From NCBI GenBank assembly GCA_025642065.1, contig JAODUP010000051.1, positions 89,501 through 153,500 on the forward strand: 64,000 nt of DNA, read 5' to 3'. Shown piece after piece: positions 25,521-35,476 of this stretch. The DNA comes from Paralvinella palmiformis. Its lineage: Eukaryota; Annelida; Polychaeta; Terebellida; Alvinellidae. A program made the position numbers and the translations under genes. The stretch's first letter is position 1, and each line of letters begins with the position of its first letter. Below the pieces are notes generated by a model. That model did no database searches and was not told the DNA's origin. It worked only from the letters and a program-made list of their open reading frames with translations.

Positions 25521-25820
25521 CAGGGCCGGATTTAGGCCGTAAGAGGCCCCTGAATTAATATAATTTGGGGCCCCTTCATTACGTATATTCAAGGGCGCAT
25601 TTTTATTTAAAAGACCCACTCCAACTAGAGAGGCCCCAAATACTTCAAATTGTCTTAAATTAGTTCAGAAGAGCCCTGTTACATCTGAAAAGTCTCCTCT
25701 GTTCTTATATTTTTTTTATAGTTTTATCAGAGCCTCAAAGACTAGAGGGCCCCATGGCCCCTCTAGCCTTGGGGGCCCTAGGTTGCAGCCCATACTAGCC
25801 CATATACAAATCCGGCACTG
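25521..25820. mobile_element. hAT-type MITE with perfect 8-bp target-site duplication
   Basis: The 300-base element begins CAGGGCCGGATTTAGG and ends with the complement of CAGTGCCGGATTTGTA. These terminal inverted repeats match in 12 of the first 14 positions. Both sides carry aggtaatc (25513-25520 and 25821-25828), the 8-bp duplication expected of hAT transposition. The interior has paired GGGGCCCC-type blocks and no coding capacity, so it is a non-autonomous MITE. Confidence 0.92.
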
Positions 25821-26061
25821 AGGTAATCCTTAGTTTCATGAAAACGATTTATAACGCAACAAATTGTAGTACAGAAAATAGACCATTGTCTCAATACTCT
25901 TCGTTTCCTGTCGTCGTGAATGTTGTGTGCATTCAACGTATTTTCTAAATGAAGCAATTTCATGCGTAGAGATTACTTCAATGGAATTTAGCATACATTC
26001 AACAAGAATTTGTGTGAAATGTTGCTGGTATACGGCTGCTTACATAAACATTGTAAGTTAA

Positions 26062-26165
26062 ATAGAGCGAGAGACCTTCGAGTGTAATAAGGTGCAATGA
26101 ATGATGAAACACCTTTCAGGCATAGCCCGGCCTGGGTTTGAACACAAGCACTAGATGTCTGTGAG
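26062..26165 (-). mobile_element. tRNA-derived SINE, family A, degenerate
   Basis: It retains GAGCGAGAGACCTTCGAG, GATGAAACACCTTTCAGGCA and a B box in GGGTTTGAACACAAG. The ends are unclear. Confidence 0.5.
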
Positions 26166-26810
26166 TATGGAGAATCATATCTAAATCGTGTGTATCCGCT
26201 CATATATCAAAAAGTTGTTAGTGTTGTTGTTGCAACCAACCACCTCTCCTATTATATAATTATACATACTTATAGATAATGAATTACAGTAAAGCTTAGT
26301 TACCTGCCTTTCGACTCCATGGCCGCGGTAATGCCAGCTGTTTAGCCAGAAAACATCCAAAGCAGATCTAATGCAAGTAATTTTATTACTCTAACAATAA
26401 CAACATCCAATGACATAGCCACACAAAATGTAAATACAGCCATACCCCGCTCTACATCATTAATTGTTTCCAAAAGCCGTGACGTAACCCCGTTAACATG
26501 CTTTTAAAGTGCATTTCAATGTACATATTTTATATTATATACATTTTAAAGTGTTTTTATTGTATTTAAATTGTGTTTTTTTAGGTTTTTTGTCTTGTTT
26601 TGATCATCTATCTATTTCACATCCTTTTATTATGACGTTGGTGACGTAGCTGAATGATGTATAGTTGGGCGTAATGACGCTCGCCGTACTGAAATTCACT
26701 CTAGAAAAGTGGCGTAAAGGCGAATTAGACGGATGAGAAACGATGTAAAGCGAGCTATTACTGTATTGCTCTAAAAACGTTTTATTCGGTCTTGTCATTA
26801 CGAGACTTGT

Positions 26811-27930
26811 ATGACTGGTAATATTTTAGCCCAGATTCTTGTTGGCGAGATTTACTCCAGTTGGATAGTGATTCCATCAGGCAGCTTGGATTCACAAAAA
26901 GGTGGGCGAGTCGGCATTCTCCTTCGTGATTCTTTGAAGTGTGAAGCACATTTGCGCTTCCAGTCTATTGATCTTTTGAAAATTATCAACTGACTTTTAT
27001 TATATCGGGGGATAAGTGTTCGTCTAGCTATTACCTATACCTATTACACCCCACTAAATAAATGGCATGAAACCAACTGATTTCTTCAAGGCATTTTCGT
27101 AATTTGTTGATTCTCTTGCTACCAACAGTGGCCTTCTGTTGATACTAGGTGATTTCAATATACGTTAGGATTGTCGGAGGAATCCAAATACCAAACGACT
27201 GGCTGACATATTTAGATCTGCCAATCTCAGGAAGCTTGTGGAAGAAAGAATACACAGACATGGTTATATCTTAAATCTTATCATCCTCCGTGATCATTAG
27301 TATTGATATATCTTTACAGAAACAATCTGTTTCTTCTGAAGTTATTTCATACAGGAAATATATGTCGACAAGGTTGTTTTTGTTGCTGATCTGCGGGTTT
27401 CTTCTCTGGCATTGGCTCCACCAGATGATCAACATCATCTGGTGGATCTCTGTAATAGTAGATTGACAGGCACCTTTAAGGATAAAGAAAATGCCAAGAA
27501 GGTGAGAGACTGTGGATAAGGACCGGTTTGTGTGCTAAGTATGAAATGTTAAAGGTCGCTAAAATTCAAATTAAGATCACCCTTTCCCCTGCCAAATCAG
27601 AATATTACAATAAAAATATCAAAATATGAAAGGGAGATCAAAGAACTGAATAAAGTATAACATAAAAGTCGGATATTTCTTCCAAATATCATCAACTTAG
27701 ACAAAGATATGGCCCATTATTTTAATAATTTCTTCTGTCAAAATATACTAAATGTACATGATGGGTTCCTTTCCAGCACCTTATCACAGGCTATGCCATT
27801 AGTAAAAAAGTCCTGCGTGTCCATGATGGATACATGTGAGCTTCTTACAGAGTCTGATATAAGACAGTTGCTGAAAATTTCAGTGCAGTTGAACCTATGC
27901 CTACATTACCTGTGTAAGGGTGTCTAGAGG
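26811..27930 (+). mobile_element. Decayed LINE fragment (AP-endonuclease region)
   Basis: Frameshifted reading gives VGILLRDSLKCEAH, then LLLILGDFNIR (the GDFN motif of LINE apurinic endonucleases), then RLADIFRSANLRKLVEERIH with RHGYILNLII. This matches the order at the C-terminal end of the endonuclease domain, and DMAHYFNNFFCQNI follows in the linker before the reverse transcriptase. The reverse transcriptase itself is absent. At least five stops or frameshifts make it non-functional. The order suggests a CR1/Jockey-type element. Confidence 0.78.
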
Positions 27931-28099
27931 TTCTGATAAGTGGGATTCCAATAACCAAGTATATGGCACTTATTTAACCCTTTCAATACCCGGAGTATTT
28001 ATGAGTGAGTGATAGGCCAACATTGGTTTACATTTTAGAGTTTCTGAAACATTAAGAGCGAATAGGATGTGTTAGTCTATCCTTGGCAGTTTTATACCT

Positions 28100-28547
28100 T
28101 TTTCCTTAAACTGGAAACAGGTTCGTCAAGGCATCTCTTTCATCCACATTTAAAACAAGATTATCTGGATACTCATCAATCTGTGCAATTGTTTTGAAAA
28201 TTAGCTGGGAAATATTTATCAGCTTCAATATCTGCGCTTGCAGTCTCAGGAGTTCTTTTAACATTACGAACTGTAGTACGACTCTCATAACGTGCAACCG
28301 CTCTTTACTTACATAAAAATGTTTCAATTCTACCTTCTTTCTTCCTCAATTCGTTAAAAATACACTTTCCCTTGTCCGCAATCTTTCCTTGAGTCAAAGA
28401 TTTCTTTTTCTGGCTCATACCTTCCATCCAAATTGTTAGCGACTTCTCCATTTTATCATCCAATTTGCTTTTTGAGTAACTCATTGTTATGGTATTTACT
28501 TTAATAGTTTTCTGCAAAGTTTTACTTACGTTGTCCGCATTATTCAT
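28100..28547 (-). pseudogene. Tigger/pogo-type transposase fragment, frameshifted
   Basis: The minus strand reads KLDDKMEKSLTIWMEGMSQ, KKKSLTQGKIADKGKCIFNE then LRKKEG, the CENPB-type helix-turn-helix pattern of Tigger transposases (a W-M-E motif, then 'LTQ..I..KA..IFN'). After a frameshift comes IFKTIAQIDEYPDNLVLNVD with ERDAL, resembling the start of the DDE domain (IIEEGGY..., FNVDETG) but with the Asp-Glu-Thr signature altered. The rest of the catalytic domain is missing. It is a relic just upstream of the first SLC26 gene. Confidence 0.7.
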
Positions 28548-28548
28548 G

Positions 28549-28627
28549 ATGATGTTGATGATTGAAGTGGTAGAGATCTATGGTGCAACGCGCTACCAAT
28601 TAGACAAAGGAAGCGCCCCCCCCCCCC
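28549..28627 (-). mobile_element. tRNA-derived SINE family A head with poly-C run
   Basis: GATCTATGGTGCAACGCGCT then ACCAATTAGACAAAGGAAGC is the family head on the minus strand, followed by a run of about 14 C at 28614-28627. The body is reduced to GATGATGTTGATGATTG. Confidence 0.55.
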
Positions 28628-28763
28628 GCATTATTCATGAATGTCGTAATATATAACGAAATATATAAGTCGACGAATTACTTATATTTTATCTTCTAAA
28701 GATAAGACACGGCGTGTTGTTTTTTTAATGTCTGGAGAACTAGTAGATTTCTATATATTTTAG

Positions 28764-31013
28764 GCGACCGAAACCTTTCAAGAAATTGATCCGATGTTGC
28801 CGGAGGAGAAGATGGACACCGAACTGGCTAACAATGGGAGACAAAAGATCATCATCGACAGACCGGCCTATAGCCAGAAAGAAATGATCTCAGCCTACGA
28901 TCTACGCTGGGAGGCAGAGCTCAGTCTGGCGGAGAGGATTAAGAAGTGCATCCGGAATCGACTGACCTGTACGGCCGGATGCTGGAAGGGTCGACTGCTT
29001 GGCTTCTTCCCGTTCGTCGAGGTAATGAGGACCTATAACTGGCGGAGTTGGCTAGTACTCGATCTGATATCGGGTATCAGCATGAGCGTCGTACACATCC
29101 CGCAGGGCATGGGCTTCGCCCTACTGACCTCCGTCCCGCCCGTCTACGGCCTGTACTCTTCGTTCTTCCCGCCGCTGATATACTTCTTTTTTGGCACCTC
29201 GCGGCACCTCTCTATGGGCACCATGGCGCTGGTCAGCCTGATGATAGGCAGTACGGTGAACAGAGAGGTGGAACGACGCGGATTAGCCGCCATCCCGCTG
29301 CTCGGCGACAACTCGTCGGCCAATCCGACGAACCGTACCGTCGACGTCCGGACGACTACCGACGACGATGACGACGTGAAGGTGGCCGTCGCCGTCTCCA
29401 TCTCGCTGCTCGTCGGCTGCATCCAGTTTCTGATGGGAGTCGTCGGTCTGGGCTCCGTGGCCACGTTCATGTCAATGCCGTTTATCGGCAGCTTCCTGAC
29501 GGCGGCAGCCGTACACATCATTGCCAGCCAAGTACCGGCCGTACTCGGTCTGACCGTCGACAGGCGTTCCGGTCTTCTCACGCTGCCACTCACCTTCGAG
29601 TCAATCTTCCGGCGCATCGACGAGACGAACTTGGCCTCCTTGGTCATCGGGCTGACGTCGTTGGTGGTGCTGGTCGTCCTGAAGAACGGCATCAACGAGC
29701 GGTGCCGATCTCGGATGAAGGCACCGATCCCGGCCGAGTTGATTGTGGTCGTCATCGGCATCCTGACCTCACATTACCTGCGCGTGAACGACGTCTACGG
29801 CACGGAGATAATCGGAGCTATCCCGACGGGCATTCCTCCCCCTCGCCTTCCACCGATGACTGACGTTCAGATGTACATCGTCGACTCTGTGATCATCGCC
29901 ACGATCAGCTTCGTCATCTCGATCTCGATGGCCAAGTTGTTGGCGAAGAAGCACGGCTACGCCATTGACGTTAACCAGGAGCTGTTCGCCTACGGGCTGT
30001 CGTACGGGCTGAGCTCGTTTTTCGGATGTTTCGCCGGAGCGCAGGCGCCGCCGAGGACGCTGCTGCACGACTCTCTCGGCGGCAAGACCCAACTGAGCAG
30101 CCTGTTCTCGTGTTCCGTCGTCCTCATCGTGTGTCTCTTCATGGGGAGACTCTTCTACTCGCTGCCAGTTCCCGTCCTGGCCGCCGTCATCATAGTGGCG
30201 CTGCTGCCGATGTTCGAACAGTTCCAACAACTGCCCACTCTGTGGCGCGTCAACAAGTACGACTTCTTCGTCTGGATTATCACCTTCTCTTCGGCCGTGA
30301 TCCTGAATATCACGAGCGGTCTGGTCATAGGCATGGCGACCAGCATCTTCTTCGTCGTCTTTCAAGCTCATTTCGCTTTCGGCAGTACGTTGGTCAGCTT
30401 GGACGACTCCGATATTTTCCTGACGAAGGACCGACTGCATTCCGATCGACTAGTCGAGTATCCCGGCATCCAGGTGTTCCGCTTCGATGCTCAACTGTTC
30501 TTCGTCAACGTGGAAAAGTTCAAAACGCAACTCTTCCGAAAGACCCTCAAAGATGGTGCCCTTCTGCAAATCGATCCCTACCAAATTAGCACGCTAACCG
30601 TCGACCAACCCGATAACCTACCCAACGGTGGTCAACAACCTGATGGACTAGCCGCTAAAGACGTCACTTCGGTCGATGTTGGGAGCACCGAACTCGGAGA
30701 CATCCCTCTGGAGGTGCTGCCACATCACGGAAGGAAAACGGCTAATCGTGCCGTGATCCTTGACTGCTCAGCCATGTCGTACGTCGATATAATGGGCGTC
30801 AACGCGTTAAAAATGGTTAGCTCCGATCTGTTGAAGTTAGGGATCAGGTTTTCGTTGGCCTGTGTACCGTCAACTATGGCCAGAAGACTTGAGTCAGCCG
30901 GTGTCCTATCACCGACTGTTAACGACCGTGATAATCGTCGGCCGATGTTTACTCTGTATCCATCAGTACGGGACGCTGTCGCCATGGAGATGGTGATGGC
31001 TGATCGAAAATGA
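28764..31013 (+). CDS. SLC26 (SulP) anion transporter, copy 1, single large exon
   Basis: Multi-pass plasma-membrane anion exchanger or channel of the SLC26 family, closest by eye to the A5/A6 clade. From ATG 28794 it reads 739 aa. Features are RPAYSQ near 23, the SulP signature region PQGMGFALLTSVPPVYGLYS (103-122) and FFFGTSRHLSMGTMAL, sequons N173 and N180 in the outer loop, NQEL (394-397), and the TM10 motif APPRTL (418-423), with Pro where relatives have Ser before Arg. A STAS domain (about 555-735) is split by a variable insert (about 583-650) and contains AVILDCSAMSYVDIMG. A TTTTAG acceptor at 28758-28763 and ten open in-frame codons precede the ATG. The paralogue shares Asp-Pro-Met-Leu across that ATG, so I start the exon at 28764; the true first exon is not found. 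Substrate is unknown. Confidence 0.92.
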   Translation, partial: ATETFQEIDPMLPEEKMDTELANNGRQKIIIDRPAYSQKEMISAYDLRWEAELSLAERIKKCIRNRLTCTAGCWKGRLLGFFPFVEVMRTYNWRSWLVLDLISGISMSVVHIPQGMGFALLTSVPPVYGLYSSFFPPLIYFFFGTSRHLSMGTMALVSLMIGSTVNREVERRGLAAIPLLGDNSSANPTNRTVDVRTTTDDDDDVKVAVAVSISLLVGCIQFLMGVVGLGSVATFMSMPFIGSFLTAAAVHIIASQVPAVLGLTVDRRSGLLTLPLTFESIFRRIDETNLASLVIGLTSLVVLVVLKNGINERCRSRMKAPIPAELIVVVIGILTSHYLRVNDVYGTEIIGAIPTGIPPPRLPPMTDVQMYIVDSVIIATISFVISISMAKLLAKKHGYAIDVNQELFAYGLSYGLSSFFGCFAGAQAPPRTLLHDSLGGKTQLSSLFSCSVVLIVCLFMGRLFYSLPVPVLAAVIIVALLPMFEQFQQLPTLWRVNKYDFFVWIITFSSAVILNITSGLVIGMATSIFFVVFQAHFAFGSTLVSLDDSDIFLTKDRLHSDRLVEYPGIQVFRFDAQLFFVNVEKFKTQLFRKTLKDGALLQIDPYQISTLTVDQPDNLPNGGQQPDGLAAKDVTSVDVGSTELGDIPLEVLPHHGRKTANRAVILDCSAMSYVDIMGVNALKMVSSDLLKLGIRFSLACVPSTMARRLESAGVLSPTVNDRDNRRPMFTLYPSVRDAVAMEMVMADRK

Positions 31014-31025
31014 TGTGATTCACAA

Positions 31026-31100
31026 CACGCACGCGCACACACACGACACGCACGCACCCCACACACACACGCACACGCACACACACACACACACACACAC
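31026..31100. repeat. (CA)n/(GCAC)n microsatellite in the SLC26 copy 1 3' UTR
   Basis: Mixed CA and GCAC units begin 13 bases after the stop codon, followed by CATC repeats. Confidence 0.9.
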
Positions 31101-31477
31101 AACATCCATCCATCCATCCTACACCTACGTACATGTTATTATTGCCCTACGTGTGTTCTCCGACCCAATCCAAGCAAGTTAAGCTGTTGTCAAACTCGAA
31201 TTATTTAATATAGTACTTATTATTGGTCATTTTAGCTTTTTATAACAAAGTATTTATTTATTAATTTTAGCTGAGAATAATCTATTATGTTACAATGATG
31301 AGAAATTTGACGATAAACCAAACAGAAGTATTAATATTACTTTCTGTAGCCGCTACAATTGTGATAACTTATATTTTGGTTATTTTACTTTGGTTCTCCT
31401 TACATAGGCTATACTATTCTTGTTACTATTTTTGCTGTTAATAGCATAGCCACATAAGCAAATAAATACACTCACAC

Positions 31478-31491
31478 ACGCGCGCGCACCC

Positions 31492-31551
<60 letters not shown>
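31478..31551. repeat. (CA)n-(TA)n compound microsatellite
   Basis: CACACGCGCGCG, then about 12 CA units, then about 13 TA units. Confidence 0.9.
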
Positions 31552-31554
<3 letters not shown>

Positions 31555-31582
31555 AAGGAGCAAGTTTACGACAACGATGATG

Positions 31583-31668
31583 ACGATGATGATGATAATA
31601 ATAATAATAATAATTATTATTATTATTAATATTATTATTATTACCATCATCATCATCATCATCATCGT
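31583..31668. repeat. Palindromic trinucleotide array
   Basis: GAT units pass into AAT units, then ATT units, then CAT units, so the left half is nearly the reverse complement of the right half. The segment both begins ACGATGATG and ends CATCATCGT. Confidence 0.9.
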
Positions 31669-32565
31669 AAATGCACACTTACAAAGCACCTGATAATATT
31701 TTATATAAAATAATAACATAAAAGAAATTAATATATATATCAGTGAAAATCATTTACTTTTTGAAACAGATGAGTCTTTATAGATAATAACTTTAGTCTT
31801 GTCTATTGTTGTACAAGTGATGATATCTTGTAAATATATTACAAATATATCCCTTCTTTTCAACATTCCTCCCCCCCCCCCAATAATAAGTTCTTTTTGT
31901 ACTTGATCGGGATTTTTTCCGGATCATATGTACTGAGGATATTTCATGCCATAAGTTATATTCGACACGATTCATCTTATATTCTAGCTCACGTTAGGTG
32001 GTCGATTGATACAGAAATTAGACAGTTCAAAGAGTAGTAGACGCCATGATGGTCATAATAGTATTTGGTGCCAGATTCTCACTCCATTGTGTTAAAGTTA
32101 CAGCGTATTTTGTCACTCAAAACCCGGTGGAAGATAGGGATCCAGTTAACGAGCTCTTTCCATCTGTTAAAGATGATCCGTTATGATATCTGGACTATCA
32201 TATCGGATAATCCCGGCTTTGGTTGCTGTCAGCTTTAAATATGTTGGAAGTGTGGCTAAACATCACGTGATCAAACTGATGTATAATACTTTAATATGCA
32301 TTAATCAAACATACATAGTTTATATTTGCTGAAATACTGAATAGAAATTAATACAAACGGGGAACTGTTGTGAAGTAAGCTCTAACCAACCTTCAAAATA
32401 TGAAGAATATTTTATACAAATTGGATATTAATATTTTGTAGAACAATTATCATCATCAAAGCAAACAGAATTAAAACCGTTTAATTCTCAATCGAATTAG
32501 CATATTTTTAATATATGTTATTAGCATCTCATTAATTATTGCTATTGTTATTGTTGTTCTTATTG

Positions 32566-32650
32566 TAATAGTAGTAGTAGCAGCAGCAGCAGTAGTAGTA
32601 GTAGTAGTAACAGTAGTAGTAATACTTGTTGTTATTGTTGTTGTTGTTGT
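32566..32650. repeat. (AGT/AGC)n and (GTT)n microsatellite
   Basis: AGT and AGC triplets pass into GTT triplets. Confidence 0.85.
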
Positions 32651-33637
32651 TAGATTTTAGCATCGTTGAAATAATTTTTAAATATTTCTATCTGATTCTA
32701 ATAAATAATGATCGGTGGTTAACTGACATTAATTTGAATGTTTCGTTTCTGTGTTTCGTTATTTGTGAAATGTCTTGGATAATTAGACATTTTCTATGAG
32801 ATGCACATTTGCTTAAATGGTGTGTATTACATGTATCTGTTTGATGTGAGAGATTGGCCTTAGAGTGTCAAAAAGGACGCTCTATATGGTGATAATAATA
32901 ATAATATAATTTTAAGTAGGTGCATGTGGCATTGATTTGTAATATTTTGGCAAATTTTGCATATATCTGTTATTCATGCATGGCGTATACAAATAAAGTT
33001 TGTGTTTACTATCAGTTTTAGATTTAATATAAAAAATCAAAATTTTTCTCTGATCTAAGCCTCTCTCTGTGTTTTGTGTGTGTGTGTGTGTGTGTACATG
33101 CCAGCGTGTGGATGTTCTTGTATGGTATGCTAACATATATCATCCACCATCCTCGAGCACGCAGCCTAACATTAAACAAAGTGTACTCCTTCAGAATTCG
33201 AACCAAGAATCACCATATTCTAATTTATCGCTCTATAGCCATAAAGACATATTGTGCCGCTATGACTTTGTTACATAGTGAAAGTCATAAAACACATAAA
33301 CTCATACAGTGTTTCGTTATGACGCAGAGAAAAGTTGGGGCGTGTGTGCGCGTGCGCACGTCTGCGTGTGAGTGTGTGTGTGGGTGGGTGGGGGTTAGAA
33401 ACAAGCGGGTATATATTTCTCTTATAGAAAAATTGTAACATTGAACGCCAAACAATTCTGCGACTTTTGATTTAGTGTGTGTGTGTTAGTGGCTGTGATA
33501 AGTTTGTCTAGAAACACGACAGGGTATCATTAATTTGTCAATTATAGACAGAAGGATTTTGTGACATTGGAACAGCCCCAAACAAATGGTTACTGGACAT
33601 TATAATGACGATTTATTGTTCTGTTACAGAAATCGGC

Positions 33638-33756
33638 TTCAGACAGTCAGACAGACAGACAAACAGACAGGTCAGTCAGTCAGACAAACAGACGGATATG
33701 TAGACAGAAGGCGGACAGACGAACGGACAAACAAACGGACGGACAGAGAGACGGAT
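33638..33756. repeat. (CAGA)n/(CGGA)n degenerate tetranucleotide array
   Basis: Repeated CAGACAGA, CAAACAGA and CGGACAGA blocks over about 120 bases. Confidence 0.85.
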
Positions 33757-33835
33757 GTATTTAGTGATCCAGTGACTAATATAATGTCTCTACTAAAAAT
33801 TTAATGATGACGATAATGATGGTGATGATGATTAC

Positions 33836-33880
<45 letters not shown>

Positions 33881-33991
33881 ACAGATATACTAATATAAAT
33901 GCATTTCTCCATTCAGTATAAATGTTGGTTTGTGGTGATACAGAGGTTGGTGTTAGTTATTCTGAATAATAATAGTGTTAAGAGTAGCAGT

Positions 33992-34036
33992 TGTTCTACT
34001 ACTACTACTACTACTACTACATCTACATCTATATTA

Positions 34037-34081
<45 letters not shown>

Positions 34082-34206
34082 ACTGTCATATACTATAGTA
34101 TAGTTTAGTTTGGTGTGGTATGGTATGGTATAGTATAGTATAGTATAGTATAGTATAGTATAGTATAGTATAGGTTGGTATGGTATGGTATGGTATGGTA
34201 TAGTAA
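33992..34206. repeat. (CTA)n, (ATT)n and (TATAG/TATGG)n arrays
   Basis: CTA triplets, then ATT triplets to 34078, then about 20 pentanucleotide units from 34096. In these the G/A variant changes in blocks (TATGG, TATAG, then TATGG). Confidence 0.88.
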
Positions 34207-34728
34207 AAAGAAAACAATTCAGTATAAAAGCTTCATTTATAAACCCGAACAGACAAATACCACGTCAACAACAACAATAACAGTAGCAGCAGCAACAACA
34301 ACAACAACAAACGACAAACCGTAGCCGTTTCCAATGTTATTTTAACACCTGTAACAAGCCGACAAACAATCATTATCAATCATAATGTTTATTTTCCCAT
34401 TTGTTCCAACAAGTTTATTTTCATCAATGACGTATCTCGTTAACTTCTTCTTGACAGTCATCAACATTAATGGCTGAGAAATGACGTCGATTAGATGACG
34501 AACGTGCTGAATGACATCAATTACCCTGATATCAGGATCAGTTGTCTACATGTCTACCATCATCCTGGTGTCTATTGGTAACTGGAAAATATCTAGGTCA
34601 TTGTGAGGTCACCCTAGTTCAGAGTGAACGTCAAATTGCCGTGGAACTGAGATTGTACTCGTGATTGATAGACATATGAGAAGAGCTGACCACACACACA
34701 CACACACACACACATTAGGCCAGGGTGT

Positions 34729-34772
34729 ACCAAACAAGCGACAGTCTGGGGATACTCCCCCAACTACAAACT
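34729..34772 (+). mobile_element. 3' tail fragment of a family B SINE
   Basis: AAGCGACAGTCTGGGGATACT resembles the AGCGACAGCCTGGGGATTCT tail of the full element at 37834-38199. Confidence 0.55.
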
Positions 34773-34920
34773 AGCACACACACACAAACACACACACACA
34801 ATTCGTTGTGCGCAAACACACCTACTCAAATATAACAAGATATCATTCGCCCACGACATAACACGCACTCGCTCGCACTTGCATTCATTAGCGTCAATAT
34901 TTACATATATTCAAACACAC

Positions 34921-34925
34921 ATTAT

Positions 34926-34967
<42 letters not shown>

Positions 34968-34994
34968 CACGCACGCACGCACACACACACACAC
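34921..34994. repeat. (CA)n-(TA)n-(GCAC)n compound microsatellite
   Basis: Tracts of CA, TA, GCAC and CA follow one another. Shorter CA tracts lie at 34690-34714 and 34775-34801. Confidence 0.88.
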
Positions 34995-35308
34995 TATTCA
35001 TCAAGTCAACATATATTTAACAGAACATTTAATGTTCTGTCTGGTTTTCAGAACACAATCAATCATCTAGCTAGCTAAACAAATAGAACCTCAAAAATAC
35101 ATGTATATAATTATGAATATAAGCCAAACAATGGATACAACAATAACAAAACACACAAACTATAATGACGATTTATAATCGACCTTGTTTACGAGAACGA
35201 GATTTTAGTTTTTCTTTGACAAGTAAAACAATTGGTAGAAATGACTGGAGGCAGTTTGATTAAAATCAAATGATACCACATCATATCGTACACTATATGT
35301 TGACAGCA

Positions 35309-35476
35309 CTGTGGTCTAACTTATAGTGCGGTGACCACAAATGTCTCTCTAACATCTGGATTAAAACCCAGGCCGATCTACTTACAACTGAAGGTTGTTT
35401 CATCTTTCATCTCGCTTCATTATTGTTGGAGCTCGCTCGGTTCGTTTAGTGTGACGTGTGCACAAAATTGCCCACG
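35309..35476 (+). mobile_element. tRNA-derived SINE, family A, diverged
   Basis: It starts CACTGTGGTCTAACTTATAG, then GGTTGTTTCATCTTTCATCT, GGAGCTCGCTCGGTTCGTTT and GTGCACAAAATTGCC in the family order. Confidence 0.65.

Larger units (their letters stand above)
17673..28763. other. Repeat-rich divergent intergenic region
   Basis: This lies between the 5' ends of the minus-strand ZBTB-like gene and the first SLC26 gene, and may include the unseen first exon of the latter. It holds SSRs, family A and C SINEs, a 15-base G-rich tandem repeat, a hAT MITE, a LINE endonuclease fragment and a Tigger pseudogene. Between 21240 and 21620 an acidic but stop-interrupted frame looks like transposon debris of unknown type. 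No intact gene is seen. Confidence 0.6.

Noticed and set aside
29144..30440. Long minus-strand ORFs (205 and 223 codons) opposite SLC26 copy 1, and similar ones opposite copy 2 (44243-44704, 45290-45840)
   Set aside because: They are shadows of GC-rich sense codons; they show no family similarity and overlap a clear SLC26 frame.
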